Assembly: GCA_027859055.1 (NCBI GenBank)
Contig: JAQIBO010000176.1
Location: 1 to 14,018 of the forward strand
Origin: Spirochaeta sp.
GTDB taxonomy: Bacteria; Spirochaetota; Spirochaetia; DSM-27196; Alkalispirochaetaceae
Direction of reading: 5' to 3'
Length of the DNA: 14,018 nt
Every line of letters begins with the position of its first letter. Positions within the stretch are counted from its first letter, which is position 1. A program made the translations under genes and the position numbers. Shown piece after piece: positions 7,525-14,018 of the stretch. The notes under the pieces are model-generated. The model was not told where the DNA came from. It ran no database searches and saw nothing but the letters and a program-made list of their open reading frames with translations.

Positions 7525-8535
7525 TTACAGCTCGACGATATCCGTCTCCGGGTTGAATCGTCGCGTCGCCGGGGGGAGCGCGGCGATGTGCCGTCCCGGA
7601 TTGTGGAACTGAACGTACTTTCCCTCCGCCCGGAGCGCATAGAGGCCGGATACGGGGCGGTGCCCGGCAAGATGGATCGTTTCGTCAATTGGCACCTCCG
7701 GAAGCATATGGGCAAGCGTCTCGGCGACGCTGTCCGGTTCCGCCGCGTCGTTGTCCGTCCAGGTGAGCCCCTCGACGACGTGGGGGTGGTCGCGGTAGTT
7801 GCGAATCTCGTCAAACGTAAAGAACTCCGCGGGCTCCGCGTGGGTGACAACAAAGGTATCGCCGACCGCGAGAAGGGGGAGATCGTGCTCAAATCGGTAC
7901 ACCCCGTCAAACGGATCCCCCGGGTAGAAGCGGTTCATATATTCCGCCACCATCGCTCCCTCCCAGGCGAACTTACCAAACTGATGGTTCCCCCGTCCCT
8001 CTTCGTTGGCGATGTTCTCGTGGTTGCCCTTCAGCCCATGGACGCGGTCCGGGTAGGCCCGCTTGAGAAGCGCCACAATCTGCAACGCCGTCAGGCTTTC
8101 GTACATCTCGTCGTCCATCGCCTCGCGGCGACGGTACCCATCCTGAAATTCACTGAACGCTTCAATCCAGCGGTCGCGAACCCGCGCTTCCCCGTGGACG
8201 TAGTCGCCCACCATCACAAGCTGCGCCCGCCCCCCATCTATCGCCGGTAACAGTGGCTCGTCGATCCCGTGATCGGGATAGGATGTAACGACCGCTTTTA
8301 TCAGCAGATCGATCCGGGCGTGGATATCCGGCAACACAACCGTGGGGATACCGGGATACAGGCGGATAACCCCGCCGGTGCGGTTGGAATCGTCGCGGGG
8401 ACGCCGCTCCTCCGCTTCGCTCTCCAAGACCTCGCACACCGCCGCCATATCGTCTGCGAGTTCTTCCGCCGGCGGGGGCGCCCTTCGGTCTACCCGTTTT
8501 TCGATCTCGCGTATGAGTTCAGCGCCCCGGCCCAT
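7525..8535 (-). CDS. PPP-superfamily metallophosphoesterase (candidate protein phosphatase)
   Basis: 336 aa. The motifs of the PPP/calcineurin-like fold appear in order: PDIHAR (D70, H72; normally GDxHG), GDYVHG (D111; normally GDxVDRG), GNHE (N171, H172), THAEP (H232) and AGHRPV (H292). The two-metal ligands are all present. The family's GD is PD, and the DR pair of GDxVDRG, whose Arg contacts phosphate, is HG. A ~60-residue charged N-terminal extension precedes the fold. Position directly before a Ser/Thr kinase suggests it removes phosphate from that kinase or its targets, but a nucleotide or other phosphoester substrate is possible. The start codon overlaps the previous stop (TAATG) and has no close ribosome binding site, so translation is probably coupled to the upstream gene. 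Confidence 0.87.
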   Translation of the reverse strand: MGRGAELIREIEKRVDRRAPPPAEELADDMAAVCEVLESEAEERRPRDDSNRTGGVIRLYPGIPTVVLPDIHARIDLLIKAVVTSYPDHGIDEPLLPAIDGGRAQLVMVGDYVHGEARVRDRWIEAFSEFQDGYRRREAMDDEMYESLTALQIVALLKRAYPDRVHGLKGNHENIANEEGRGNHQFGKFAWEGAMVAEYMNRFYPGDPFDGVYRFEHDLPLLAVGDTFVVTHAEPAEFFTFDEIRNYRDHPHVVEGLTWTDNDAAEPDSVAETLAHMLPEVPIDETIHLAGHRPVSGLYALRAEGKYVQFHNPGRHIAALPPATRRFNPETDIVEL

Positions 8536-9065
8536 TACGTGGTAACGATCGTCTTATTCACCTCGACAAAGTCCTCTACAAGAATCTGGGTCACATTGGT
8601 CACCAGTTCTTCCGTTTCGTCGGAGGAGAGGTCCTCGGGGCTGATCGCGATGGAGTACACAGGGGAACTCTTTTTAATCGGACCGTTGGTGAATTGCGCC
8701 GACCCGTCAACGGCGATATCTTCGGACAGGTTGGTGTCCGTCGTAGCCGCCTGGTCGGGAACGTCCTGGCGCAGACCGATGGACGTGTACCCAATACTTC
8801 GCGTTCCCTCATCACCGGGCCCCACGGTGATCAACGAGCCTGAGTAGGTGAATAGCACTGCCCCCCGCGTTTCGTCGGCGCTATACTCGTCAACCTCGGA
8901 CATTTCATGTTCTTCGAGTCGTTCTTCAAACAACCGCTTCTTCTCCAGCCACGCGTGGGCGATCTTCTCGATCGACTCATCCGTGTCCGGTAACCCCGAG
9001 GTTTTGGTAATACTGCGAATGTGTCCCTGTACCGCTTCCGGCACTTCATCTAAATACGTTCCCAT
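8535..9065 (-). CDS. Uncharacterised protein, paralogue of the N-terminus of the divergent HU-fusion protein
   Basis: 176 aa, not recognised as a named family. I start it at the ATG at 9065, because AAGGAG lies 5 bases upstream and its beginning (MGTYLDEVPE) matches the start of the divergent gene (MGEYEEQLNR). The alignment covers the full length: AHAWLEKKRLFEE against AAVWFEKRRLFAE, RGAVLFTYSGSLI against RGVLLLTYSASLI (9 of 13 identical), YTSIGLRQDVP against YASIKTRTDVP, and VEVNKTI against VHVNRTL near the end. It has no membrane helix, signal peptide or cysteine pair and is acidic, so it is probably cytoplasmic. The first ~60 residues are mostly helical and the rest looks strand-rich. It is the first gene of the phosphatase-kinase-FHA/VWA string and ends in the TAATG overlap with the phosphatase. 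Function is unknown; an input or adaptor role in that circuit is inference. Confidence 0.82.
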   Translation of the reverse strand: MGTYLDEVPEAVQGHIRSITKTSGLPDTDESIEKIAHAWLEKKRLFEERLEEHEMSEVDEYSADETRGAVLFTYSGSLITVGPGDEGTRSIGYTSIGLRQDVPDQAATTDTNLSEDIAVDGSAQFTNGPIKKSSPVYSIAISPEDLSSDETEELVTNVTQILVEDFVEVNKTIVTT

Positions 9066-9146
9066 AGGATCTCCTTCATAACGTGTTACAATTATACTAG
9101 CGCGAAGCCCACTGCGGAAATCCAAAATCGGGTCGGGAGTGTAGAT
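9066..9146. promoter_or_regulatory. Divergent promoter region between the two paralogues
   Basis: 81 bases between two divergent start codons. On the minus strand there is a perfect -10 hexamer TATAAT (9096-9091), giving a start site near 9084 and a leader of about 20 bases. The best -35 at 17-base spacing is a poor TTCCGC (9119-9114), so an activator or another recognition feature may be needed. The same bases read TATACT on the plus strand (9093-9098), a usable but unsupported -10 for the divergent gene. The near-palindrome TAACGTGTTA (9079-9088) covers the leftward start site and could be an operator. Confidence 0.55.
9071..9076 (-). promoter_or_regulatory. Ribosome binding site deciding the start of the 176-aa gene
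   Basis: AAGGAG on the minus strand, 5 bases before the ATG at 9065. The frame is open back to an ATG at 9200, but that would run through the -10 box and across the divergent promoter region and add 45 residues without any counterpart in the paralogue. Confidence 0.8.
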
Positions 9147-10061
9147 ATGGGTGAATACGAGGAGCAACTCAACCGATTGCCGGAAAACGTGCGGCGACAC
9201 GTTGAGGCGGTTGCGGACGAAACGGGAATAGAACCACGCGAGGCCGCTGTTGAGCGCGTCGCCGCGGTCTGGTTTGAGAAGCGTCGTCTCTTTGCCGAGC
9301 AGACCGATGCGGTGGGGATGGTCGGCGTGGATACGCTGGACAAAGACGACCCCCGGGGAGTTTTGCTACTGACGTACTCCGCTTCGCTCATCGTCCTCGG
9401 TCCGGTATCTGCCAACGCAGACAACGGCGCAGACGGCGGCGCCGGGAGAAGCTTTGAGTACGCGAGCATCAAGACGCGGACCGACGTACCGGAGCTGATT
9501 ACCGACGATGGGGTGCGCCTCACCACGGAGGTTGCCGTGGACCGCCCGACGTCGTTTCAGGGTACGACGATAGAACGCAGTTCGGAGATACTCCACATCG
9601 CGACGTTTCCTGAGGGGATCAACGAAGCGGAGCAACGTGAACGGTTGCGGCAGGCGGCGATATTTCTCACCAACGGTTTTGTCCACGTAAACCGGACGCT
9701 GACGTTGAACGAAAGGGAGCAACCGGATCAGTTCACCCTCCGGTCTATTATTCGATACGTCGCCGACCGCAACGGCGTTGCACAGATCCTCGCCCGCGAC
9801 ATAATCGAAGACTACCTCAGCACCGTTGAAACGGGGGCGCTTCTCACCCGGCGCGTGTCCCTCGGGTCGATCGGCCACCTCACCCTCGGCGTCCGGGGTG
9901 CGCAAAAGGCGCGGATGGGGCGTAATCCCGCCACCGGAGCTGAACTGCTGATCCCTGCCAAACCGGAAACGACCGTTCCCAAATTCACCTTCTCCGCAGC
10001 GTTTAAGGAGAGGGTCACCCGGGTACCTGTTGAGCGGGCCCGCGACCACGAGCCGGATTGA
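9147..10061 (+). CDS. Unknown N-terminal domain fused to an HU/IHF-like DNA-binding domain
   Basis: 304 aa, with GGAG 7 bases before the ATG. Residues 1-185 are a paralogue of the 176-aa protein across the divergent promoter (shared EKRRLFAE, RGVLLLTYSASLI, RTDVPE, VHVNRTL). Residues about 196-290 resemble HU/IHF. A helical start (TLRSIIRYVADRNGVAQILA) is followed by RVSLGSIGHLTLGVRGAQKA, matching the HU 'V.L.GFG.F.V..R.AR' region. Then comes the hallmark GRNPATGAELLIPA (HU: GRNPQTGEEIEIPA), with the DNA-intercalating proline arm, and VPKFTFSAAFKERV matching the last HU helix. HU proteins are normally ~90 aa and free-standing, so this is a fusion. It presumably dimerises and binds or bends DNA, with the N-terminal domain as sensor or partner-binding part; that division of labour is inference. 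A 47-base gap separates it from osmC. Confidence 0.83.
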   Translation: MGEYEEQLNRLPENVRRHVEAVADETGIEPREAAVERVAAVWFEKRRLFAEQTDAVGMVGVDTLDKDDPRGVLLLTYSASLIVLGPVSANADNGADGGAGRSFEYASIKTRTDVPELITDDGVRLTTEVAVDRPTSFQGTTIERSSEILHIATFPEGINEAEQRERLRQAAIFLTNGFVHVNRTLTLNEREQPDQFTLRSIIRYVADRNGVAQILARDIIEDYLSTVETGALLTRRVSLGSIGHLTLGVRGAQKARMGRNPATGAELLIPAKPETTVPKFTFSAAFKERVTRVPVERARDHEPD

Positions 10062-10095
10062 CTTCTGGGGAGCTTCAGACCCATCTTCACGTACA

Positions 10096-10101
10096 AGGAG
10101 G
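10096..10101 (+). promoter_or_regulatory. Ribosome binding site deciding the OsmC start
   Basis: AGGAGG, 7 bases before the ATG at 10109. An in-frame ATG at 10058 overlaps the previous stop codon, and the 17 residues it would add do not belong to the OsmC fold. Confidence 0.85.
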
Positions 10102-10108
10102 CACCAAA

Positions 10109-10528
10109 ATGCCTACACGTACAGCGAAAGCAGTCTGGATGGATACGGTTAAAAAAGGACAGGGAGCTTTGGAGCTCGGAAGCGGTTCCTACAAAGGCCA
10201 GTACAGTTATGGCTCCCGTTTCGAGGAGGCCGGGGGTACAAATCCCGAAGAACTTCTCGGAGCCGCTCACACCGCCTGTTTCTCAATGGCCTTTTCGCTC
10301 AGGCTCGTAGAGGCCGGTTACACCCCGAAGTCTATCAGCCCCCAGGCGGCAGTGAATCTGGACGCCGAAAAGCTTGCGATCACCTCAATTGACCTCCGCT
10401 GCATCGCAGACGTCTCCGACATCGATGAAGACCGGTTCCGGGAGATTGCAGAGGAGGCCAAGGCCGGCTGCCCGGTGTCCAAGGCACTTACCGGCGTCAC
10501 CATAAATCTGGACGCGTCACTCAAGTAG
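10109..10528 (+). CDS. osmC: OsmC-family thiol peroxidase
   Basis: 139 aa, the usual OsmC length, starting MPTRTAKAVW after a strong AGGAGG. OsmC proteins are cytoplasmic dimers that reduce organic hydroperoxides with a peroxidatic cysteine. The two catalytic cysteines are in place: C57 in AAHTACFSMAFS and C121 in AGCPVSKAL. The active-site Arg (R37) and Glu (E48 in TNPEELLGAAH) sit at the expected spacing. The opening lines up with the OsmC rather than the Ohr branch (KAVW, then KKGQGAL and the long YS.GSRFEE...TNPEE segment). It follows the HU-fusion gene in the same direction with a 47-base gap in which I see no clear promoter, so the two may be co-transcribed. Confidence 0.93.
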   Translation: MPTRTAKAVWMDTVKKGQGALELGSGSYKGQYSYGSRFEEAGGTNPEELLGAAHTACFSMAFSLRLVEAGYTPKSISPQAAVNLDAEKLAITSIDLRCIADVSDIDEDRFREIAEEAKAGCPVSKALTGVTINLDASLK

Positions 10529-10551
10529 CATGCCGGCTCCTCAGTAGTTTC

Positions 10552-10580
10552 TTGCAGATTTCCGTGCCTCACCGTACACT
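10552..10580 (+). promoter_or_regulatory. Probable σ70-type promoter of the HD-GYP gene
   Basis: TTGCAG (10552-10557) and TACACT (10575-10580) are separated by 17 bases and lie in the 76-base gap after osmC. A start site near 10587 would give a leader of about 18 bases, leaving GAGAT (10594-10598) as the ribosome binding site; the better GGAGGAG at 10584-10590 is 14 bases from the ATG and would overlap the start site. Confidence 0.45.
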
Positions 10581-10604
10581 ACCGGAGGAGATCGAGATAA
10601 CGGC

Positions 10605-11705
10605 ATGAATAACTCTGATAAACCCGCTGCAAACACGTATATAGACACGTCTACGGATCAGGACCTGCGCTCCGGGCGGATTATGGTGGTGGATGACGAC
10701 CCGGTTAACGTTAAAATGCTTCATCGCACTCTTAACGCACAAGGCTATACGAACGTGGAAGCGGTCCGCGACTCCCGCGAGGTAGTGAACCGTTTCTTTG
10801 AAAATCCACCGGACGTTATTCTCCTCGACATTGAAATGCCCCATGTAGACGGCTATGAGGTCATCGAACAGCTCAAGGCGCTTGATCTGTCGATCTTGCC
10901 GCCGATCATGGTTCTGAGCGCCTACAGCGATCAGGAATCGGTGCTCCGCGCGTTGAAGACCGGGGCGCGGGATTACTTGAACAAACCGTTTGCAGTCCCC
11001 GAGCTCGAGATCAGGGTCCGTAACATGCTCGAGATCCACCGCAGCCACGTCATGCTCATGGACCAGAAAAACACCCTGGATGAGTTGGTGCGGCTTCGGA
11101 CGAGCCAACTGGTGGAAACGCAGCTTGAGATCGTTCGCAAGCTTGCACGAGCGGCGGAGTATCGGGACAACGAAACGGGACGGCATGTAGTGCGGGTAAG
11201 CCGGATGGCGTATCTCATGGCGCGAAAGCTCGGGTGGAGCGAGGAGGAGGCGGAAACGCTTCTCCATGCGGCATCTCTCCACGATGTGGGAAAGATCGGT
11301 ATTACCGACCGAATACTGTTGAAACCCGGAAAGCTCGACGACGACGAGTGGCGGATTATGAAGAGCCACACCACTATTGGTGCGGGTATTCTCGGTGACG
11401 GTGATACGGAAGTACTGAGAGTGGCCAAAGAGATCGCCGTGACCCATCATGAGCGGTGGGACGGTAGCGGTTACCCGAACGGTGTTCCGAGGGAGGAAAT
11501 ACCGATATCCGGACGAATCGTGGCGCTTGTGGATGTCTTTGACGCGCTCACTTCCAACAGACCGTACAAGAAAGCGTGGTCCATTCCCGATACCCTCACC
11601 TATATCGAAACCGCACAAGGCAGCCACTTTGATCCGGAGTTGGTCGAGCTTTTTCTATCGGTCCAGGAAGATGTGCAACACATCCGCGCGGAGTATCGAG
11701 ACTAA
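10605..11705 (+). CDS. Response regulator with REC and HD-GYP domains (cyclic-di-GMP phosphodiesterase)
   Basis: 366 aa, RpfG-type. The receiver domain (about 25-145) has the acidic pocket D30/D31, phosphoacceptor D75 (VILLDIEMP), S105 and K127 (LNKPF). A helical linker (about 145-178) leads to an HD-GYP domain (about 175-350) with H194, HDVGK (H226-D227, K230), H255, and HHERWDGSGYP (281-291). These metal ligands and the GYP signature are those of enzymes that hydrolyse cyclic-di-GMP, usually to GMP or pGpG, so this protein probably lowers cyclic-di-GMP when phosphorylated. There is no DNA-binding domain. The gene converges on the sensor histidine kinase, with 10 bases between the stops, and that kinase lacks its own receiver, so it is the obvious candidate partner although not in an operon. 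Confidence 0.95.
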   Translation: MNNSDKPAANTYIDTSTDQDLRSGRIMVVDDDPVNVKMLHRTLNAQGYTNVEAVRDSREVVNRFFENPPDVILLDIEMPHVDGYEVIEQLKALDLSILPPIMVLSAYSDQESVLRALKTGARDYLNKPFAVPELEIRVRNMLEIHRSHVMLMDQKNTLDELVRLRTSQLVETQLEIVRKLARAAEYRDNETGRHVVRVSRMAYLMARKLGWSEEEAETLLHAASLHDVGKIGITDRILLKPGKLDDDEWRIMKSHTTIGAGILGDGDTEVLRVAKEIAVTHHERWDGSGYPNGVPREEIPISGRIVALVDVFDALTSNRPYKKAWSIPDTLTYIETAQGSHFDPELVELFLSVQEDVQHIRAEYRD

Positions 11706-11715
11706 TCGAGGCGGA

Positions 11716-14018
11716 TCAACGCTCCGGAACATCTGTCCGGTTCTTACCCATCACAGCGGCTGCAGGCATGTTCATCGTAAGTGTCGTTCCCTCGGGCTCT
11801 GCGGATATTATCTCTATAGACCAGCCTTGAGCTTCCGCAAAGGTTCTTGCGCTGTACAAGCCGATGCCGATTCCGCGTCTGTTTCCGCTTGTCCTGTACG
11901 CTTCGGAGAAGGAGGAGAGTATTTCTTCGGGAACGAGACCTTTGTTTTTGATTGAGAGGGTGACCAATTCATCTCGAACAAGATCGATCGTGATGGCTTC
12001 GTTCTCCAGCGAAGTGTCCACGGCGTTCTTGAGAAGGTTGGAAATCACTGAGTAGGCAAGCAGGCGATCACCGAGGACCATGATATGCTCCACCTCCGGG
12101 GAGTTGAATCCGTGGGCGGTAATACTGATCGCAACGCCCTTGGTCGCCGCGGCGGCTTTCTGTTCCCGGGAACACTGCTTCACCAGGATCGCCAGATCGA
12201 GGCGCTCAGGCTCAAATCGGTAGCTCCCGGCTTCTATTCTCAAGATGGTCATGGAGAGGTTCATCGCCTCGAGGACGTTTCGTCCGGAGTAGGAGATCAG
12301 AGCGAGGTCCTCTTTCTGTTCATCTGTAAGATTGGGCTCCTGGAGGAGCACCTCCGGGAGACCTATGATTGTGTTGAGAGGAGTTCTGATGTCGTGGTTG
12401 GTTATCCTGTCCACATCCTCTTTCAGTCGCTCGAACTGCTTCTGTCCGGTGATATCTTCTTTTATCCCTACATACCGTACGATAACGTCATGCTCATTGC
12501 GTATCGGGGAGATAATCGCCTTTTCCCAATAGAGTGAGCCGTCCTTCTTCTTATTCTGTAACTCACCCCGCCACGTCTTGCCTTGTTTGAGGGTGGCCCA
12601 CATCTCGCGGTAAAAGGTGTCGTTATGGAATCCTGACTTGAGAATTCTCGGGTTTCGCCCGATCACTTCATCTCGCACGTAACCGGTGAGCCCGCAAAAA
12701 AACGGATTGACGTATTCAATACGGCCGTCCGTGTCGGTGGCCAGTACGGAGACTTGGGCATTCTCGGTGACCATGCCCGTCGTCGCAAGCTCCCGTTCAG
12801 TCTCCTTCTCTTTTGTTATGTCTATACCTACGCCTTCAATGATCATCTTTTCCTCGAGATCATCACGGACGGCATACTCATAGAAGCTGAGGTACCGCGT
12901 ATCCCCCGCGGGACCTGTATAGGAGAGTATGAAGTTGGCTGAATCAAGCTCTCCCGAGGCTAACCGCGCCCGGAAGTATCGCTCCACCGGTATGGAATCC
13001 TCTGTCCAGGCGGCGATCTCTCCGGCGTGCCGGCCCACCGCCTCTTCCGGAGAGAGGGGACCCAGTTTTCTTCCTCCCTCGCTCAGATAGGTCATTATGC
13101 CGTCGGTGGTATACGCGTAGAAGATCACCTTATCAGCCAGGTTATGGCTCAGGTTTTCAAACCGTTCGGTGCTTTTGCGCAGCTCTTCTTCCGACTGTTT
13201 GCGGCGGGTGATGTCGTCGATAAAGACCAGTTGTCCGGATCCATCACGACCGCGGAGCGGTATCGGTTGAGTGCGAATCTGGTAGTGTTTAATCGCTTCC
13301 TCTCGGGACACGGTGATTTCCGTCTCGCACAGGGTTTCGGTCGCGAGGAGATCCTCCAGGGAAGCCTTCCAGTCTCCGTCGGTTTCCAGAAACGCAGCGG
13401 CCGCGGGGTTGTGATTTACTATGCGGCCGGTGGAATCCAACACGACGATACGGGAAACGGCGTTGTTTACGATACTCTGGTACGTATTGGACGACAGTGG
13501 AAACAGCTCTTCTCTGAAAATGCTCCGAGCTATTAGCGCACCCGCCATAGAGACGAGCAGCGGCGACAAGTCGAATCGGCCCGGTAGTATACCTGTCAAG
13601 AGGAGAAGCCCCCAAACCCACGGAATAAGGAATCCAACAAGCAGAGCGCGCGGAACTGGTTGCCGGTTCTGGCGCTCCGTATAAACCCGTCGGAGCAAGA
13701 TCACGAGAGAAACGGTATACAGGAGCACGCCGTAGATCGTGGAAATCCACATCCACGGGCCCCACTCATAGCTAAGCAGAGAGAACGGTTCGAAGAGCTC
13801 TATCCTCGGATTAACGCGAATAAGCGCGTGGGCGCCGTCGGTCCAGGCCAGAAGATTGGTCACCACCGGTTCCACCACCAGGGCGGCAATAAGCCACCTC
13901 GGCAGCCTCCATGAATCGCGACGGTAGGCGAGAACGAAAAGCAGAATCCCCGGAAAGACTGCCGTATAGCCGAAAAACTGGAAATTGTCCCAAACTGTTT
14001 TGCCCGTAAGGCTGCCGG
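11716..14018 (-). CDS. Sensor histidine kinase with 7TM-type sensor and PAS domains (5' end outside the window)
   Basis: The frame is open to the right edge: before the first in-window GTG it reads TVWDNFQFFGYTAVFPGILL, so the gene is partial and at least 766 residues are visible. The N-terminal part fits the histidine-kinase 7TM sensor domain, with about five of its membrane helices in view. Three PAS-like segments follow (around NTYQSIVNNAVSRIVVLDSTG, FENLSHNLADKVIFYAYTTDG and TENAQVSVLATDTDGRIEYV); the last, with LTGYVRDEVIGRNP and a typical PAC end, is the clearest. The phosphoacceptor box is NHDIRTPLNTIIG (His codon 12394-12396), a variant of SHELRTPLN. The ATPase domain has NLLKNAVD as N box, NKG in place of DxG in the G1 box, and RRGIGIGLYSA. 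It stops 10 bases from the stop of the convergent HD-GYP gene. The ligand is unknown. Confidence 0.93.
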   Translation of the reverse strand, partial: GSLTGKTVWDNFQFFGYTAVFPGILLFVLAYRRDSWRLPRWLIAALVVEPVVTNLLAWTDGAHALIRVNPRIELFEPFSLLSYEWGPWMWISTIYGVLLYTVSLVILLRRVYTERQNRQPVPRALLVGFLIPWVWGLLLLTGILPGRFDLSPLLVSMAGALIARSIFREELFPLSSNTYQSIVNNAVSRIVVLDSTGRIVNHNPAAAAFLETDGDWKASLEDLLATETLCETEITVSREEAIKHYQIRTQPIPLRGRDGSGQLVFIDDITRRKQSEEELRKSTERFENLSHNLADKVIFYAYTTDGIMTYLSEGGRKLGPLSPEEAVGRHAGEIAAWTEDSIPVERYFRARLASGELDSANFILSYTGPAGDTRYLSFYEYAVRDDLEEKMIIEGVGIDITKEKETERELATTGMVTENAQVSVLATDTDGRIEYVNPFFCGLTGYVRDEVIGRNPRILKSGFHNDTFYREMWATLKQGKTWRGELQNKKKDGSLYWEKAIISPIRNEHDVIVRYVGIKEDITGQKQFERLKEDVDRITNHDIRTPLNTIIGLPEVLLQEPNLTDEQKEDLALISYSGRNVLEAMNLSMTILRIEAGSYRFEPERLDLAILVKQCSREQKAAAATKGVAISITAHGFNSPEVEHIMVLGDRLLAYSVISNLLKNAVDTSLENEAITIDLVRDELVTLSIKNKGLVPEEILSSFSEAYRTSGNRRGIGIGLYSARTFAEAQGWSIEIISAEPEGTTLTMNMPAAAVMGKNRTDVPER

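Noticed and set aside
3544..8535. Type VI secretion regulatory cluster (PpkA-PppA-Fha).
   Set aside because: The phosphatase is PPP-type and not PP2C, and no secretion structural gene is in the window.
9066..9200. N-terminal extension of the 176-aa protein to the ATG at 9200.
   Set aside because: It would cross the -10 box and the start of the divergent gene, has no ribosome binding site and no counterpart in the paralogue.
9366..10049. Minus-strand open frame of 227 codons opposite the HU-fusion gene.
   Set aside because: The plus strand carries the HU signature and a paralogue-supported domain; the antisense frame has no recognisable motif.
10569..11627. Minus-strand open frame of 352 codons opposite the HD-GYP gene.
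   Set aside because: The plus strand has complete REC and HD-GYP motifs. The antisense frame is long only because of codon bias and covers the promoter of the real gene.
11931..11960. Loss of ATP binding in the histidine kinase because the G1 box reads NKG.
   Set aside because: N-x-G versions occur in active histidine kinases, and the N box and GIGIGL glycine motif are intact.

Overview
The window is a G+C-rich bacterial stretch with no RNA genes, insertion sequences, CRISPR or phage genes. Almost every base lies in a gene. Two-membrane signalling proteins, a CbpA/CbpM co-chaperone pair and an OsmC protein suggest a free-living Gram-negative bacterium. A spirochaete-like host is my guess, but nothing in the window proves the phylum.

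Layout. (1) Bases 1-516, plus strand: the C-terminal end of a DnaJ/CbpA-type co-chaperone, with its frame interrupted near the window edge, then a CbpM-like modulator. (2) Bases 557-9065, minus strand: seven tightly packed genes. In transcription order they are a small uncharacterised protein (176 aa), a PPP-type metallophosphatase, a Hanks-type membrane Ser/Thr kinase, a membrane protein with FHA, VWA and FHA domains, a Crp/Fnr-family regulator, a 72-aa HMA metal-binding protein and a heavy-metal P-type ATPase. A near-perfect FNR-type box sits upstream of the HMA gene, and the regulator just before it carries an FNR-type recognition helix (ExxSR). (3) Bases 9147-10061, plus strand: a divergent gene whose N-terminal ~185 residues are a paralogue of the 176-aa protein and whose C-terminus is an HU/IHF-like DNA-binding domain. 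(4) Bases 10109-10528: an OsmC-family peroxiredoxin. (5) Bases 10605-11705: a REC-HD-GYP response regulator, convergent with (6) a 7TM-multi-PAS sensor histidine kinase that runs off the right edge (11716-14018).

The most interesting part is 3544-10061. Phosphatase, kinase and FHA/VWA protein look like one reversible phosphorylation circuit: the kinase and both FHA domains are predicted in the cytoplasm and the VWA domain outside. It is led by a small unknown-domain protein and faces a paralogue of that protein fused to an HU-like domain. A simple reading is that the unknown domain is the shared element and that the HU fusion takes the signal to DNA, but this is inference. The downstream Crp/Fnr gene and metal-efflux genes may be co-transcribed with it and also have their own promoter.

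Other oddities: the invariant transmembrane CPC-type metal site of the ATPase reads Cys-Arg-Gly; both FHA domains lack the usual phosphothreonine-binding Arg and Ser; and the phosphatase keeps its metal ligands but has altered flanking motif residues.
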